From: Prosapia bicincta
Lineage: Eukaryota; Arthropoda; Insecta; Hemiptera; Cercopidae
Reading direction: 5' to 3'
Length of the DNA: 64,000 nt
Assembly: GCA_036971475.1 (NCBI GenBank)
Contig: JBAIZL010000008.1
Location: 6,185,501-6,249,500, forward strand
Every line of letters begins with the position of its first letter. The first letter of the stretch is position 1. This document shows positions 10,079-22,596 of the stretch, in pieces. The position numbers and the translations under genes were made by a program. The notes below the pieces were generated by a model. That model had not been told where the DNA came from, searched no databases, and worked only from the letters and a program-made list of their open reading frames with translations.

Positions 10079-10150
10079 ATAATGTCTTTCCAAGTCATAC
10101 AGTAAACTCTCTATAATATAACAAATAATTTATTTTAATGATGAAATATG
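9938..10150 (+). repeat. Hybrid monomer: C head with A tail (213 bp)
   Basis: Starts as type C (gcgcctggg, gagaacg) but continues with gataatg and the short A tail aacaaataattt. Its length equals C minus the two bases missing from the A tail. It also has a private gttactaccc. The switch lies between gagaacg near 10048 and gataatg near 10078. Confidence 0.8.
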
Positions 10151-11593
10151 TTTGGAGGTGAGGCTGATTATTTGCTCATCACTCCTGAGAGCGAGGTTGG
10201 GGCTCTCTTGTACGCGGCTGGGTTGTGTGTTTTTGCACAATTTGTTACAACCCTAAAAAAGAGTTAGAACGATAAAACTCTTATGACCCACAAAGATAAT
10301 GTCTTTCCAAGTCATACAGTAAACTCTCTATAATATAACATAAATAATTTATTTTAATGATGAAATATGTTTGGAGGTGAGGCTGATTGGTTGGTCATCA
10401 CTCCTGAGAGCGAGGTTGGGGCTCTCTTGTACGCGCCTGGGTTGTGTGTTTTTGCACAATTTGTTACAACCCTAAAAAAGAGAACGATAAAACTCTTATG
10501 ACCCACAAAGATATTGTCTTTCCAAGTCATACAGTACACTCTCTATAATATAACAAATATAATTTATTTTAATGGTGAAATATGTTTGGAGGTGAGGCTG
10601 ATTGGTTGCTCATCACTCCTGAGAGCGAGGTTGGGGCTCTTTGTACGCGGCTGGGTTGTGTGTTTTTGCACAATTTGTTACAACCCTAAAAAAGAGTTAG
10701 AACGATAAAACTCTTATGACCCACAAAGATAATGTCTTTCCAAGTCATACAGTAAACTCTCTATAATATAACAAAAATAATTTTTTTCAATGATGAAATA
10801 TGTTTGGAGGTGAGGCTGATTGGTTGCTCATCACTCCTGAGAGCGTGGTTGGGGCTCTCTTGTACGCGGCACGGTTGTGTGTTTTTGCACAATATGTTAC
10901 AACCCTAAAAATAGTTAGAACGATAAAACTCTTATGACCCACAAAGATAATGTCTTTCCAAGTCATACAGTAAACTCTCTATAATATAACAAATAATTTA
11001 TTTTAATGATGAAATATGTTTGGAGGTGAGGCTGATTGGTTGCTCATCACTCCTGAGAGCGAGGTTGGGGCTCTCAAGTACGCGGCTGGGTTGTGTGTTT
11101 TTGCACAATTTTTTACAACCCTAAAAAAGAGTTAGAACGATAAAACTCTTGAGACACACAAAGATATTGTCTTTCCAAGTCATACAGTAAACTCTCTATA
11201 ATATAACAAAAATAATTTATATTAATGATGAAATATGTTTGGAGGTGAGGCTGATTGGTTGCTCATCACTCCTGAGAGCGAGGTTGGGGCTCTCTTGTAC
11301 GCGGCTCGGTTGTTTGTTTTTGCACAATATGTTACAACCCTAAAAATAGTTAGAACGATAAAACTCTTATGACCCACAAAGATAATGTCTTTCCAAGTCA
11401 TACAGTAAACTCTCTATAATATAACAAAAATAATTTATTTTAATGATGAAATGTTTGGAGGTGAGGCTGATTGGTTGCTCATCACTCCTGAGAGCGAGGT
11501 TGGGGCTCTCTTGTACGTGCCTGGGTTGTGTGTTTTTGCACAATTTGTTACAACCCTAAAAAAGTGAACGATAAAACTCTTATGACCCACAAA
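10053..11593. repeat. 8-mer block, copy 1 (period 1732)
   Basis: Matches 11785-13325 at an offset of 1732. Shared private marks are gattatttgctc (10166 and 11898), ctctcaagtacg (11071 and 12803), gcggcacgg, and a two-base-shorter gaaatgtttgg (11450 and 13182). Homology starts just after 10050 and ends near 11593, where gataatg and gatattg differ. Confidence 0.9.
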
Positions 11594-11784
11594 GATAATG
11601 TCTTTCCAAGTCATACAGTAAACTCTCTATAATATAACAAAAATAATTTATTTTAATGATGAAATGTTTGGAGGTGAGGCTGATTGGTTGCTCATCACTC
11701 CTGAGAGCGTGGTTGGGGCTCTCTTGTACGCGGCTCGGTTGTGTGTTTTTGCACAATATGTTACAACCCTAAAAATAGTTAGAT
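11594..11784. repeat. Spacer between 8-mer copies
   Basis: Satellite only: the end of a C-like copy with a canonical tail and gaaatgtttgg near 11661, then most of an A-type monomer with a private agatcgata near 11781. Confidence 0.8.
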
Positions 11785-13325
11785 CGATAAAACTCTTATG
11801 ACCCACAAAGATAATGTCTTTCCAAGTCATACAGTAAACTCTCTATAATATAACAAATAATTTATTTTAATGATGAAATATGTTTGGAGGTGAGGCTGAT
11901 TATTTGCTCATCACTCCTGAGAGCGAGGTTGGGGCTCTCTTGTACGCGGCTGGGTTGTGTGTTTTTGCACAATTTGTTACAACCCTAAAAAAGAGTTAGA
12001 ACGATAAAACTCTTATGACCCACAAAGATAATGTCTTTCCAAGTCATACAGTAAACTCTCTATAATATAACATAAATAATTTATTTTAATGATGAAATAT
12101 GTTTGGAGGTGAGGCTGATTGGTTGGTCATCACTCCTGAGAGCGAGGTTGGGGCTCTCTTGTACGCGCCTGGGTTGTGTGTTTTTGCACAATTTGTTACA
12201 ACCCTAAAAAAGAGAACGATAAAACTCTTATGACCCACAAAGATATTGTCTTTCCAAGTCATACAGTACACTCTCTATAATATAACAAATATAATTTATT
12301 TTAATGGTGAAATATGTTTGGAGGTGAGGCTGATTGGTTGCTCATCACTCCTGAGAGCGAGGTTGGGGCTCTTTGTACGCGGCTGGGTTGTGTGTTTTTG
12401 CACAATTTGTTACAACCCTAAAAAAGAGTTAGAACGATAAAACTCTTATGACCCACAAAGATAATGTCTTTCCAAGTCATACAGTAAACTCTCTATAATA
12501 TAACAAAAATAATTTTTTTCAATGATGAAATATGTTTGGAGGTGAGGCTGATTGGTTGCTCATCACTCCTGAGAGCGTGGTTGGGGCTCTCTTGTACGCG
12601 GCACGGTTGTGTGTTTTTGCACAATATGTTACAACCCTAAAAATAGTTAGAACGATAAAACTCTTATGACCCACAAAGATAATGTCTTTCCAAGTCATAC
12701 AGTAAACTCTCTATAATATAACAAATAATTTATTTTAATGATGAAATATGTTTGGAGGTGAGGCTGATTGGTTGCTCATCACTCCTGAGAGCGAGGTTGG
12801 GGCTCTCAAGTACGCGGCTGGGTTGTGTGTTTTTGCACAATTTTTTACAACCCTAAAAAAGAGTTAGAACGATAAAACTCTTGAGACACACAAAGATATT
12901 GTCTTTCCAAGTCATACAGTAAACTCTCTATAATATAACAAAAATAATTTATATTAATGATGAAATATGTTTGGAGGTGAGGCTGATTGGTTGCTCATCA
13001 CTCCTGAGAGCGAGGTTGGGGCTCTCTTGTACGCGGCTCGGTTGTTTGTTTTTGCACAATATGTTACAACCCTAAAAATAGTTAGAACGATAAAACTCTT
13101 ATGACCCACAAAGATAATGTCTTTCCAAGTCATACAGTAAACTCTCTATAATATAACAAAAATAATTTATTTTAATGATGAAATGTTTGGAGGGGAGGCT
13201 GATTGGTTGCTCATCACTCCTGAGAGCGAGGTTGGGGCTCTCTTGTACGCGCCTGGGTTGTGTGTTTTTGCACAATTTGTTACAACCCTAAAAAAGTGAA
13301 CGATAAAACTCTTATGACCCACAAA
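11785..13325. repeat. 8-mer block, copy 2
   Basis: Second copy of 10053-11593. Differences seen are aggggaggc near 13191 and gcgcctggg where copy 1 has gtgcctggg. Copies of the marked C and gctctttg E pair lie 1732 bases apart (10514 and 12246). Confidence 0.9.
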
Positions 13326-13619
13326 GATATTGTCTTTCCAAGTCATACAGTAAACTCTCTATAATATAACAAATATAATTTATTTTAATGATGAAATATG
13401 TTTGGAGGTGAGGCTGATTGGTTGCTCATCACTCCTGAGAGCGAGGTTGGGGCTCTCTTGTACGCGGCTGGGATGTGTGTTTTTGCACAATTTGTTACAA
13501 CCCTAAAAAAGAGTTAGAACGATAAAACTCTTATGACCCACAAAGATAATGTCTTTCCAAGTCATACAGTAAACTCTCTATAATATAACAAAAATAATTT
13601 TTTTCAATGATGAAATATG

Positions 13620-13835
13620 TTTGGAGGTGAGGCTGATTGGTTGCTCATCACTCCTGAGAGCGTGGTTGGGGCTCTCTTGTACGCGGCTCGGTTGTGTGTT
13701 TTTGCACAATATGTTACAACCCTAAAAATAGTTAGAACGATAAAACTCTGATGACCCACAATGATTATATCTTTCCACGTCATACAGTAAACTCTCTATA
13801 ATATAACAAATAATTTATTTTAATGATGAAATATG
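13620..13835 (+). repeat. Diverged A monomer with clustered substitutions
   Basis: A normal type A copy by its other marks and length (216 bp). It carries five private substitutions within 29 bases, at 13750, 13762, 13766, 13769 and 13778, partly inside the low-variation box. I saw these changes in no other monomer. Confidence 0.85.
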
Positions 13836-14269
13836 TTTGGAGGTGAGGCTGATTGGTTGCTCATCACTCCTGAGAGCGAGGTTGGGGCTCTCTTGTACGC
13901 GGCTGGGTTGTGTGTTTTTGCACAATTTGTTACAACCCTAAAAAAGAGTTAGAACGATAAAACTCTTATGACCCACAAAGATAATGTCTTTCCAAGTCAT
14001 ACAGTAAACTCTCTATAATATAACAAAAATAATTTATTTTAATGATGAAATATGTTTGGAGGTGAGGCTGATTGGTTGGTCATCACTCCTGAGAGCGAGG
14101 TTGGGGCTCTCTTGTACGCGCCTGGGTTGTGTGTTTTTGCACAATTTGTTACAACCCTAAAAAAGAGAACGATAAAACTCTTATGACCCACAAAGATATT
14201 GTCTTTCCAAGTCATACAGTACACTCTCTATAATATAACAAATATAATTTATTTTAATGGTGAAATATG

Positions 14270-14485
14270 TTTGGAGGTGAGGCTGATTGGTTGCTCATCA
14301 CTCCTGAGAGCGAGGTTGGGGCTCTTTGTACGCGGCTGGGTTGTGTGTTTTTGCACAATTTGTTACAACCCTAAAAAAGAGTTAGAACGATAAAACTCTT
14401 ATGACCCACAAAGATAATGTCTTTCCAAGTCATACAGTAAACTCTCTATAATATAACAAATAATTTATTTTAATGATGAAATATG
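14270..14485 (+). repeat. Hybrid monomer: gctctttg E head with A tail (216 bp)
   Basis: The head is the one-base-shorter E variant with gctctttgta, and the end is the short A tail aacaaataattt followed by a B monomer. Elsewhere (2550, 10580, 12308) this E head has a D tail and is followed by an A monomer and then B. One monomer's worth is thus absent. An identical hybrid lies at 16442-16657. Confidence 0.85.
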
Positions 14486-14810
14486 TTTGGAGGTGAGGCT
14501 GATTGGTTGCTCATCACTCCTGAGAGCGAGGTTGGGGCTCTCTTGTACGCGGCTGGGTTGTGTGTTTTTGCACAATTTTTTACAACCCTAAAAAAGAGTT
14601 AGAACGATAAAACTCTTGAGACACACAAAGATATTGTCTTTCCAAGTCATACAGTAAACTCTCTATAATATAACAAAAATAATTTATATTAATGATGAAA
14701 TATGTTTGGAGGTGAGGCTGATTGGTTGCTCATCACTCCTGAGAGCGAGGTTGGGGCTCTCTTGTACGCGGCTGGGTTGTGTGTTTTTGCACAATTTTTT
14801 ACAACCCTAA

Positions 14811-16763
14811 AAACAAGAACGATAAAACTCTTATGACCCACAAAGATAATGTCTTTCCAAGTCATACAGTAAACTCTCTATAATATAACAAAAATAATTT
14901 ATTTTAATGATGAAATATTTTGGAGGTGAGGCTGATTGGTTGCTCATCACTCCTGAGAGCGAGGTTGGGGCTCTCTTGTACGCGGCTTTGTTGTGTGTTT
15001 TTGCACAATTTCTAACAACCCTAAAAAAGAGTTAAAACGATAAAACTCTTGAGACACACAAAGATATTTTCTTTCCAAGTCATACAGTAAACTCTCTATA
15101 ATATAACAAAAATAATTTATTTTAATGATGAAATATGTTTGGAGGTGAGGCTGATTGGTTGCTCATCACTCTTGAGAGCGTGGTTGGGGCTCTCTTGTAC
15201 GCGGCTGGGTTGTGTGTTTTTGCACAATTTGTTACAACCTAAAAAAGAGTTAGAACGATAAAACTCTTGATACACACAAAGATATTGTCTTGCCAAGTCA
15301 TACAGTAAACTCTCGACTATATAACAAAAATAATTTATTTTAATGATGAAATATGTTTGGAGGTGAGGCTGATTGGTTGTTCATCACTCCTGAGAGCGAG
15401 GTTGGGGCTCTCTTGTACCCGGCTGGGTTGTGTGTTTTTGCACAATTTCTTACAACCCTAAAAAAGAGTTAGAACGATAAAACTCTTGAGACACACAAAG
15501 ATATTGTCTTTCCAAGTCATACAGTAAACTCTCTATAATATAACAAAAATAATTTATTTTAATGATGAAATATGTTTGGAGGTGAGGCTGATTGGTTGCT
15601 CATCACTCCTGAGAGCGAGGTTGGGGCTCTCTTGTACGCGGCTCGGTTGTTTGTTTTTGCACAATATGTTACAACCCTAAAAATAGTTAGAACGATAAAA
15701 CTCTTATGACCCACAACGATAATGTCTTTCCAAGTCATACAGTAAACTCTCTATAATATAACAAAAATAATTTATTTTAATGATGAAATATGTTTGGAGG
15801 TGAGGCTGATTGGTTGCTCATCACTCCTGAGAGCGAGGTTGGGCCTCTCTTGTACGCGCCTGGGTTGTGTGTTTTTGCACAATTTGTTACAACCCTAAAA
15901 AAGAGAACGATAAAACTCTTATGACCCACAAAGATATTGTCTTTCCAAGTCATACAGTAAACTCTCTATAATATAACAAATATAATTTATTTTAATGATG
16001 AAATATGTTTGGAGGTGAGGCTGATTGGTTGCTCATCACTCCTGAGAGCGAGGTTGGGGCTCTCTTGTACGCGGCTGGGTTGTGTGTTTTTGCACAATTT
16101 GTTACAACCCTAAAAAAGAGTTAGAACGATAAAACTCTTATGACCCACAAAGATAATGTCTTTCCAAGTCATACAGTAAACTCTCTATAATATAACAAAA
16201 ATAATTTATTTTAATGATGAAATATGTTTGGAGGTGAGGCTGATTGGTTGGTCATCACTCCTGAGAGCGAGGTTGGGGCTCTCTTGTACGCGCCTGGGTT
16301 GTGTGTTTTTGCACAATTTGTTACAACCCTAAAAAAGAGAACGATAAAACTCTTATGACCCACAAAGATATTGTCTTTCCAAGTCATACAGTACACTCTC
16401 TATAATATAACAAATATAATTTATTTTAATGGTGAAATATGTTTGGAGGTGAGGCTGATTGGTTGCTCATCACTCCTGAGAGCGAGGTTGGGGCTCTTTG
16501 TACGCGGCTGGGTTGTGTGTTTTTGCACAATTTGTTACAACCCTAAAAAAGAGTTAGAACGATAAAACTCTTATGACCCACAAAGATAATGTCTTTCCAA
16601 GTCATACAGTAAACTCTCTATAATATAACAAATAATTTATTTTAATGATGAAATATGTTTGGAGGTGAGGCTGATTGGTTGCTCATCACTCCTGAGAGCG
16701 AGGTTGGGGCTCTCTTGTACGCGGCTGGGTTGTGTGTTTTTGCACAATTTTTTACAACCCTAA
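14811..16763. repeat. 9-mer block, copy 1 (period 1953)
   Basis: Matches 16764 onward at an offset of 1953 through a chain of private marks: aaaacaagaacg, gaaatattttgg, ggctttgttg, tctaacaac, agttaaaacg, gatattttcttt, a type H copy, cttgatacac, cttgccaag, a changed ctctcga and gtacccggctg. Homology runs to about 16590 in this copy, although the downstream part carries the gttggtcatc and gtacactc marks only here. Confidence 0.88.
16442..16657 (+). repeat. Second copy of the E-head/A-tail hybrid
   Basis: Same structure and length (216 bp) as 14270-14485, which lies 2172 bases upstream, so the hybrid formed before this duplication. Here the following B copy goes straight into the aaaacaagaacg monomer. 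In the upstream copy one extra 219-bp B monomer intervenes. Confidence 0.85.
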
Positions 16764-18940
16764 AAACAAGAACGATAAAACTCTTATGACCCACAAAGAT
16801 AATGTCTTTCCAAGTCATACAGTAAACTCTCTATAATATAACAAAAATAATTTATTTTAATGATGAAATATTTTGGAGGTGAGGCTGATTGGTTGCTCAT
16901 CACTCCTGAGAGCGAGGTTGGGGCTCTCTTGTACGCGGCTTTGTTGTGTGTTTTTGCACAATTTCTAACAACCCTAAAAAAGAGTTAAAACGATAAAACT
17001 CTTGAGACACACAAAGATATTTTCTTTCCAAGTCATACAGTAAACTCTCTATAATATAACAAAAATAATTTATTTTAATGATGAAATATGTTTGGAGGTG
17101 AGGCTGATTGGTTGCTCATCACTCTTGAGAGCGTGGTTGGGGCTCTCTTGTACGCGGCTGGGTTGTGTGTTTTTGCACAATTTGTTACAACCTAAAAAAG
17201 AGTTAGAACGATAAAACTCTTGATACACACAAAGATATTGTCTTGCCAAGTCATACAGTAAACTCTCGATAATATAACAAAAATAATTTATTTTAATGAT
17301 GAAATATGTTTGGAGGTGAGGCTGATTGGTTGCTCATCACTCCTGAGAGCGAGGTTGGGGCTCTCTTGTACCCGGCTGGGTTGTGTGTTTTTGCACAATT
17401 TCTTACAACCCTAAAAAAGAGTTAGAACGATAAAACTCTTGAGACACACAAAGATATTGTCTTTCCAAGTCATACAGTAAACTCTCTATAATATAACAAA
17501 AATAATTTATTTTAATGATGAAATATGTTTGGAGGTGAGGCTGATTGGTTGCTCATCACTCCTGAGAGCGAGGTTGGGGCTCTCTTGTACGCGGCTCGGT
17601 TGTTTGTTTTTGCACAATATGTTACAACCCTAAAAATAGTTAGAACGATAAAACTCTTATGACCCACAAAGATAATGTCTTTCCAAGTCATACAGTAAAC
17701 TCTCTATAATATAACAAAAATAATTTATTTTAATGATGAAATATGTTTGGAGGTGAGGCTGATTGGTTGCTCATCACTCCTGAGAGCGAGGTTGGGCTTC
17801 TCTTGTACGCGCCTGGGTTGTGTGTTTTTGCACAATTTGTTACAACCCTAAAAAAGAGAACGATAAAACTCTTATGACCCACAAAGATATTGTCTTTCCA
17901 AGTCATACAGTAAACTCTCTATAATATAACAAATATAATTTATTTTAATGATGAAATATGTTTGGAGGTGAGGCTGATTGGTTGCTCATCACTCCTGAGA
18001 GCGAGGTTGGGGCTCTCTTGTACGCGGCTGGGTTGTGTGTTTTTGCACAATTTGTTACAACCCTAAAAAAGAGTTAGAACGATAAAACTCTTATGACCCA
18101 CAAAGATAATGTCTTTCCAAGTCATACAGTAAACTCTCTATAATATAACAAAAATAATTTATTTTAATGATGAAATATGTTTGGAGGTGAGGCTCATTGG
18201 TTGCTCATCACTCCTGAGAGCGAGGTTGGGGCTCTCTTGTACGCGCCTGGGTTGTGTGTTTTTGCACAATTTGTTACAACCCTAAAAAAGAGAACGATAA
18301 AACTCTTATGACCCACAAAGATATTGTCTTTCCAAGTCATACAGTAAACTCTCTATAATATAACAAATATAATTTATTTTAATGATGAAATATGTTTGGA
18401 GGTGAGGCTGATTGGTTGCTCATCACTCCTGAGAGCGAGGTTGGGGCTCTCTTGTACGCGGCTGGGTTGTGTGTTTTTGCACAATTTGTTACAACCCTAA
18501 AAAAGAGTTAGAACGATAAAACTCTTATGACCCACAAAGATAATGTCTTTCCAAGTCATACAGTAAACTCTCTATAATATAACAAAAATAATTTTTTTCA
18601 ATGATGAAATATGTTTGGATGTGAGGCTGATTGGTTGCTCATCACTCCTGAGAGCGTGGTTGGGGCTCTCTTGTACGCGGCTCGGTTGTGTGTTTTTTCA
18701 CAATATGTTACAACCCTAAAAATAGTTAGAACGATAAAACTCTTATGACCCACAAAGATAATGTCTTTCCAAGTCATACAGTAAACTCTCTATAATATAA
18801 CAAATAATTTATTTTAATGATGAAATATGTTTGGAGGTGAGGCTGATTGGTTGCTCATCACTCCTGAGAGCGAGGTTGGGGCTCTCTTGTACGCGGCTGG
18901 GTTGTGTGTTTTTGCACAATTTGTTACAACCCTAAAAAAG
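16764..18940. repeat. 9-mer block, copy 2, source of the 1958-bp duplication
   Basis: Copy of 14811-16590 at offset 1953. The part 16983-18940 was duplicated again to 18941-20639 at offset 1958. Private marks include gggcttctct near 17794, gctcattgg at 18192, ggatgtgag near 18618 and ttttttcac near 18704. Confidence 0.87.
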
Positions 18941-20639
18941 AGTTAAAACGATAAAACTCTTGAGACAAACAAAGATATTTTCTTTCCAAGTCATACAGTA
19001 AACTCTCTATAATATAACAAAAATAATTTATTTTAATGATGAAATATGTTTGGAGGTGAGGCTGATTGGTTGCTCATCACTCTTGAGAGCGTGGTTGGGG
19101 CTCTCTTGTACGCGGCTGGGTTGTGTGTTTTTGCACAATTTGTTACAACCTAAAAAAGAGTTAGAACGGTAAAACTCTTGATACACACAAAGATATTGTC
19201 TTGCCAAGTCATACAGTAAACTCTCGATAATATAACAAAAATAATTTATTTTAATGATGAAATATGTTTGGAGGTGAGGCTGATTGGTTGCTCATCACTC
19301 CTGAGAGCGAGGTTGGGGCTCTCTTGTACCCGGCTGGGTTGTGTGTTTTTGCACAATTTCTTACAACCCTAAAAAAGAGTTAGAACGATAAAACTCTTGA
19401 GACACACAAAGATATTGTCTTTCCAAGTCATACAGTAAACTCTCTATAATATAACAAAAATAATTTATTTTAATGATGAAATATGTTTGGAGGTGAGGCT
19501 GATTGGTTGCTCATCACTCCTGAGAGCGAGGTTGGGGCTCTCTTGTACGCGGCTCGGTTGTTTGTTTTTGCACAATATGTTACAACCCTAAAAATAGTTA
19601 GAACGATAAAACTCTTATGACCCACAAAGATAATGTCTTTCCAAGTCATACAGTAAACTCTCTATAATATAACAAAAATAATTTATTTTAATGATGAAAT
19701 ATGTTTGGAGGTGAGGCTGATTGGTTGCTCATCACTCCTGAGAGCGAGGTTGGGCCTCTCTTGTACGCGCCTGGGTTGTGTGTTTTTGCACAATTTGTTA
19801 CAACCCTAAAAAAGAGAACGATAAAACTCTTATGACCCACAAAGATATTGTCTTTCCAAGTCATACAGTAAACTCTCTATAATATAACAAATATAATTTA
19901 TTTTAATGATGAAATATGTTTGGAGGTGAGGCTGATTGGTTGCTCATCACTCCTGAGAGCGAGGTTGGGGCTCTCTTGTACGCGGCTGGGTTGTGTGTTT
20001 TTGCACAATTTGTTACAACCCTAAAAAAGAGTTAGAACGATAAAACTCTTATGACCCACAAAGATAATGTCTTTCCAAGTCATACAGTAAACTCTCTATA
20101 ATATAACAAAAATAATTTATTTTAATGATGAAATATGTTTGGAGGTGAGGCTCATTGGTTGCTCATCACTCCTGAGAGCGAGGTTGGGGCTCTCTTGTAC
20201 GCGCCTGGGTTGTGTGTTTTTGCACAATTTGTTACAACCCTAAAAAAGAGAACGATAAAACTCTTATGACCCACAAAGATATTGTCTTTCCAAGTCATAC
20301 AGTAAACTCTCTATAATATAACAAATATAATTTATTTTAATGATGAAATATGTTTGGAGGTGAGGCTGATTGGTTGCTCATCACTCCTGAGAGCGAGGTT
20401 GGGGCTCTCTTGTACGCGGCTGGGTTGTGTGTTTTTGCACAATTTGTTACAACCCTAAAAAAGAGTTAGAACGATAAAACTCTTATGACCCACAAAGATA
20501 ATGTCTTTCCAAGTCATACAGTAAACTCTCTATAATATAACAAAAATAATTTTTTTCAATGATGAAATATGTTTGGAGGTGAGGCTGATTGGTTGCTCAT
20601 CACTCCTGAGAGCGTGGTTGGGGCTCTCTTGTACGCGGC
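18941..20639. repeat. 9-mer block, copy 3 (period 1958, truncated)
   Basis: Carries agttaaaacg, gatattttcttt, type H, cttgccaag (17241 to 19199) and gctcattgg (18192 to 20150) at an offset of 1958. It begins inside the ccctaaaaaagagtt segment of an E monomer, so the join lies in sequence common to both partners. It stops near 20639 inside the hybrid monomer. Confidence 0.88.
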
Positions 20640-20790
20640 TGGGTTGTGTGTTTTTGCACAATTTGTTACAACCCTAAAAAAGAGTTAGAACGATAAAACT
20701 CTTGAGACACACAAAGATATTGTCTTTCCAAGTCATACAGTAAACTCTCTATAATATAACAAAAATAATTTATTTTAATGATGAAATATG
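20572..20790 (+). repeat. Hybrid monomer: A head with E/B rear (219 bp)
   Basis: Follows a D tail and begins gcgtggttgg like type A. It then reads gcggctggg, atttgttac, aaaagagttag and cttgagacacac. In the related segment near 22303-22737 these two parts lie in separate consecutive monomers, so one monomer is missing here. The switch falls within gcggct, near 20634-20640. Confidence 0.85.
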
Positions 20791-21897
20791 TTTGGAGGTG
20801 AGGCTGATTGGTTGCTCATCACTCCTGAGAGCGAGGTTGGGGCTCTCTTGTACGCAGCTGGGTTGTGTGTTTTTGCACAATTTGTTACAACCCTAAAAAA
20901 GAGTTAGAACGATAAAACTCTTATGACCCACAAAGACAATGTCTTTCCAAGTCATACAGTAAACTCTCTATAATATAACAAAAATAATTTATTTTAATGA
21001 TGAAATATGTTTGGAGGTGAGGCTGATTGGTTGCTCATCACTCCTGAGAGCGAGGTTGGGGCTCTCTTGTACGCGCCTGAGTTGTGTGTTTTTGCACAAT
21101 TTGTTACAACCCTAAAAAAGAGTTAGAACGATAAAACTCTTATGACCCACAAAGATAATGTCTTTCCAAGTCATACAGTAAACTCTCTATAATATAACAA
21201 AAATAATTTATTTTAATGATGAAATATGTTTGGAGGTGAGGCTGATTGGTTGCTCATCACTCCTGAGAGCGAGGTTGGAGCTCTCTTGTACGCGCCTGGG
21301 TTGTGTGTTTTTGCACAATTTGTTACAACCCTAAAAAAGTGAACGATAAAACTCTTATGACCCACAAAGATATTGTCTTTCCAAGTCATACAGTAAACTC
21401 TCTATAATATAACAAAAATAATTTATTTTAATGATGAAATATGTTTGGAGGTGAGGCTGATTGGTTGCTCATCACTCCTGAGAGCGAGGTTGGGGCTCTC
21501 TTGTACGCGGCTGGGTTGTGTGTTTTTGCACAATTTGTTACAACCCTAAAAAAGAGTTAGAACGATAAAACTCTTATGACCCACAAAGATAATGTCTTTC
21601 CAAGTCAAACAGTAAACTCTCTATAATATAACAAAAATAATTTTTTTCAATGATGAAATATGTTTGGAGGTGAGGCTGATTGGTTGCTCATCACTCCAGA
21701 GAGCGTGGTTGGGGCTCTCTTGTACGCGGCTCGGTTGTGTGTTTTTGCACAATATGTTACAACCCTAAAAATAGTTAGAACGATAAAACTCTTATGACCC
21801 ACAAAGATAATGTCTTTCCAAGTCATACAGTAAACTCTCTATAATATAACAAATAATTTATTTTAATGATGAAATATGTTTGGAGGTGAGGCTGATT
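20640..21897. repeat. Six-monomer block, copy 1 (offset 1957)
   Basis: Shares tacgcagctgg, agacaatgtc (20934 and 22891), cgcctgagttg, ggagctctc, aaaaagtgaacg, ccaagtcaaacag and ctccagagagcg (21694 and 23651) with 22597-23854 at a constant offset of 1957. Confidence 0.9.
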
Positions 21898-22596
21898 GTT
21901 TGCTCATCACTCTTGAGAGCGTGGTTGGGGCTCTCTTGTACGCGCCTGGGTTGTGTGTTTTTGCACAATTTGTTACAACCCTAAAAAAGAGAACGATAAA
22001 ACTCTTATGACCCACAAAGATATTGTCTTTCCAAGTCATACAGTAAACTCTCTATAATATAACAAATATAATTTATTTTAATGATGAAATATGTTTGGAG
22101 GTGAGGCTGATTGGTTGCTCATCACTCCTGAGAGCGAGGTTGGGGCTCTCTTGTACGCGGCTGGGTTGTGTGTTTTTGCACAATTTGTTACAACCCTAAA
22201 AAAGAGTTAGAACGATAAAACTCTTATGACCCACAAAGATAATGTCTTTCCAAGTCATACAGTAAACTCTCTATAATATAACAAAAATAATTTTTTTCAA
22301 TGATGAAATATGTTTGGAGGTGAGGCTGATTGGTTGCTCATCACTCCTGAGAGCGTGGTTGGGGCTCTCTTGTACGCGGCTCGGTTGTGTGTTTTTGCAC
22401 AATATGTTACAACCCTAAAAATAGTTAGAACGATAAAACTCTTATGACCCACAAAGATAATGTCTTTCCAAGTCATACAGTAAACTCTCTATAATATAAC
22501 AAATAATTTATTTTAATGATGAAATATGTTTGGAGGTGAGGCTGATTGGTTGCTCATCACTCCTGAGAGCGAGGTTGGGGCTCTCTTGTACGCGGC
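21898..22596. repeat. Spacer of about three monomers
   Basis: Satellite only: a C copy that begins with the gattgttt and actcttgagagcgtgg head of another lineage, then E with D tail, type A, and the start of an E/B copy. Confidence 0.82.

Larger units (their letters stand above)
13326..14810. repeat. Linking segment: C, E/D, A, E, C, hybrid, B
   Basis: Satellite only. It contains the unusually diverged A monomer at 13620-13835, the marked C copy (gttggtcatc near 14077), the hybrid at 14270-14485 and a B copy with a tatattaatg tail. Part of it (about 13950-14440) matches 11997-12487 at an offset of 1953. Confidence 0.85.
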
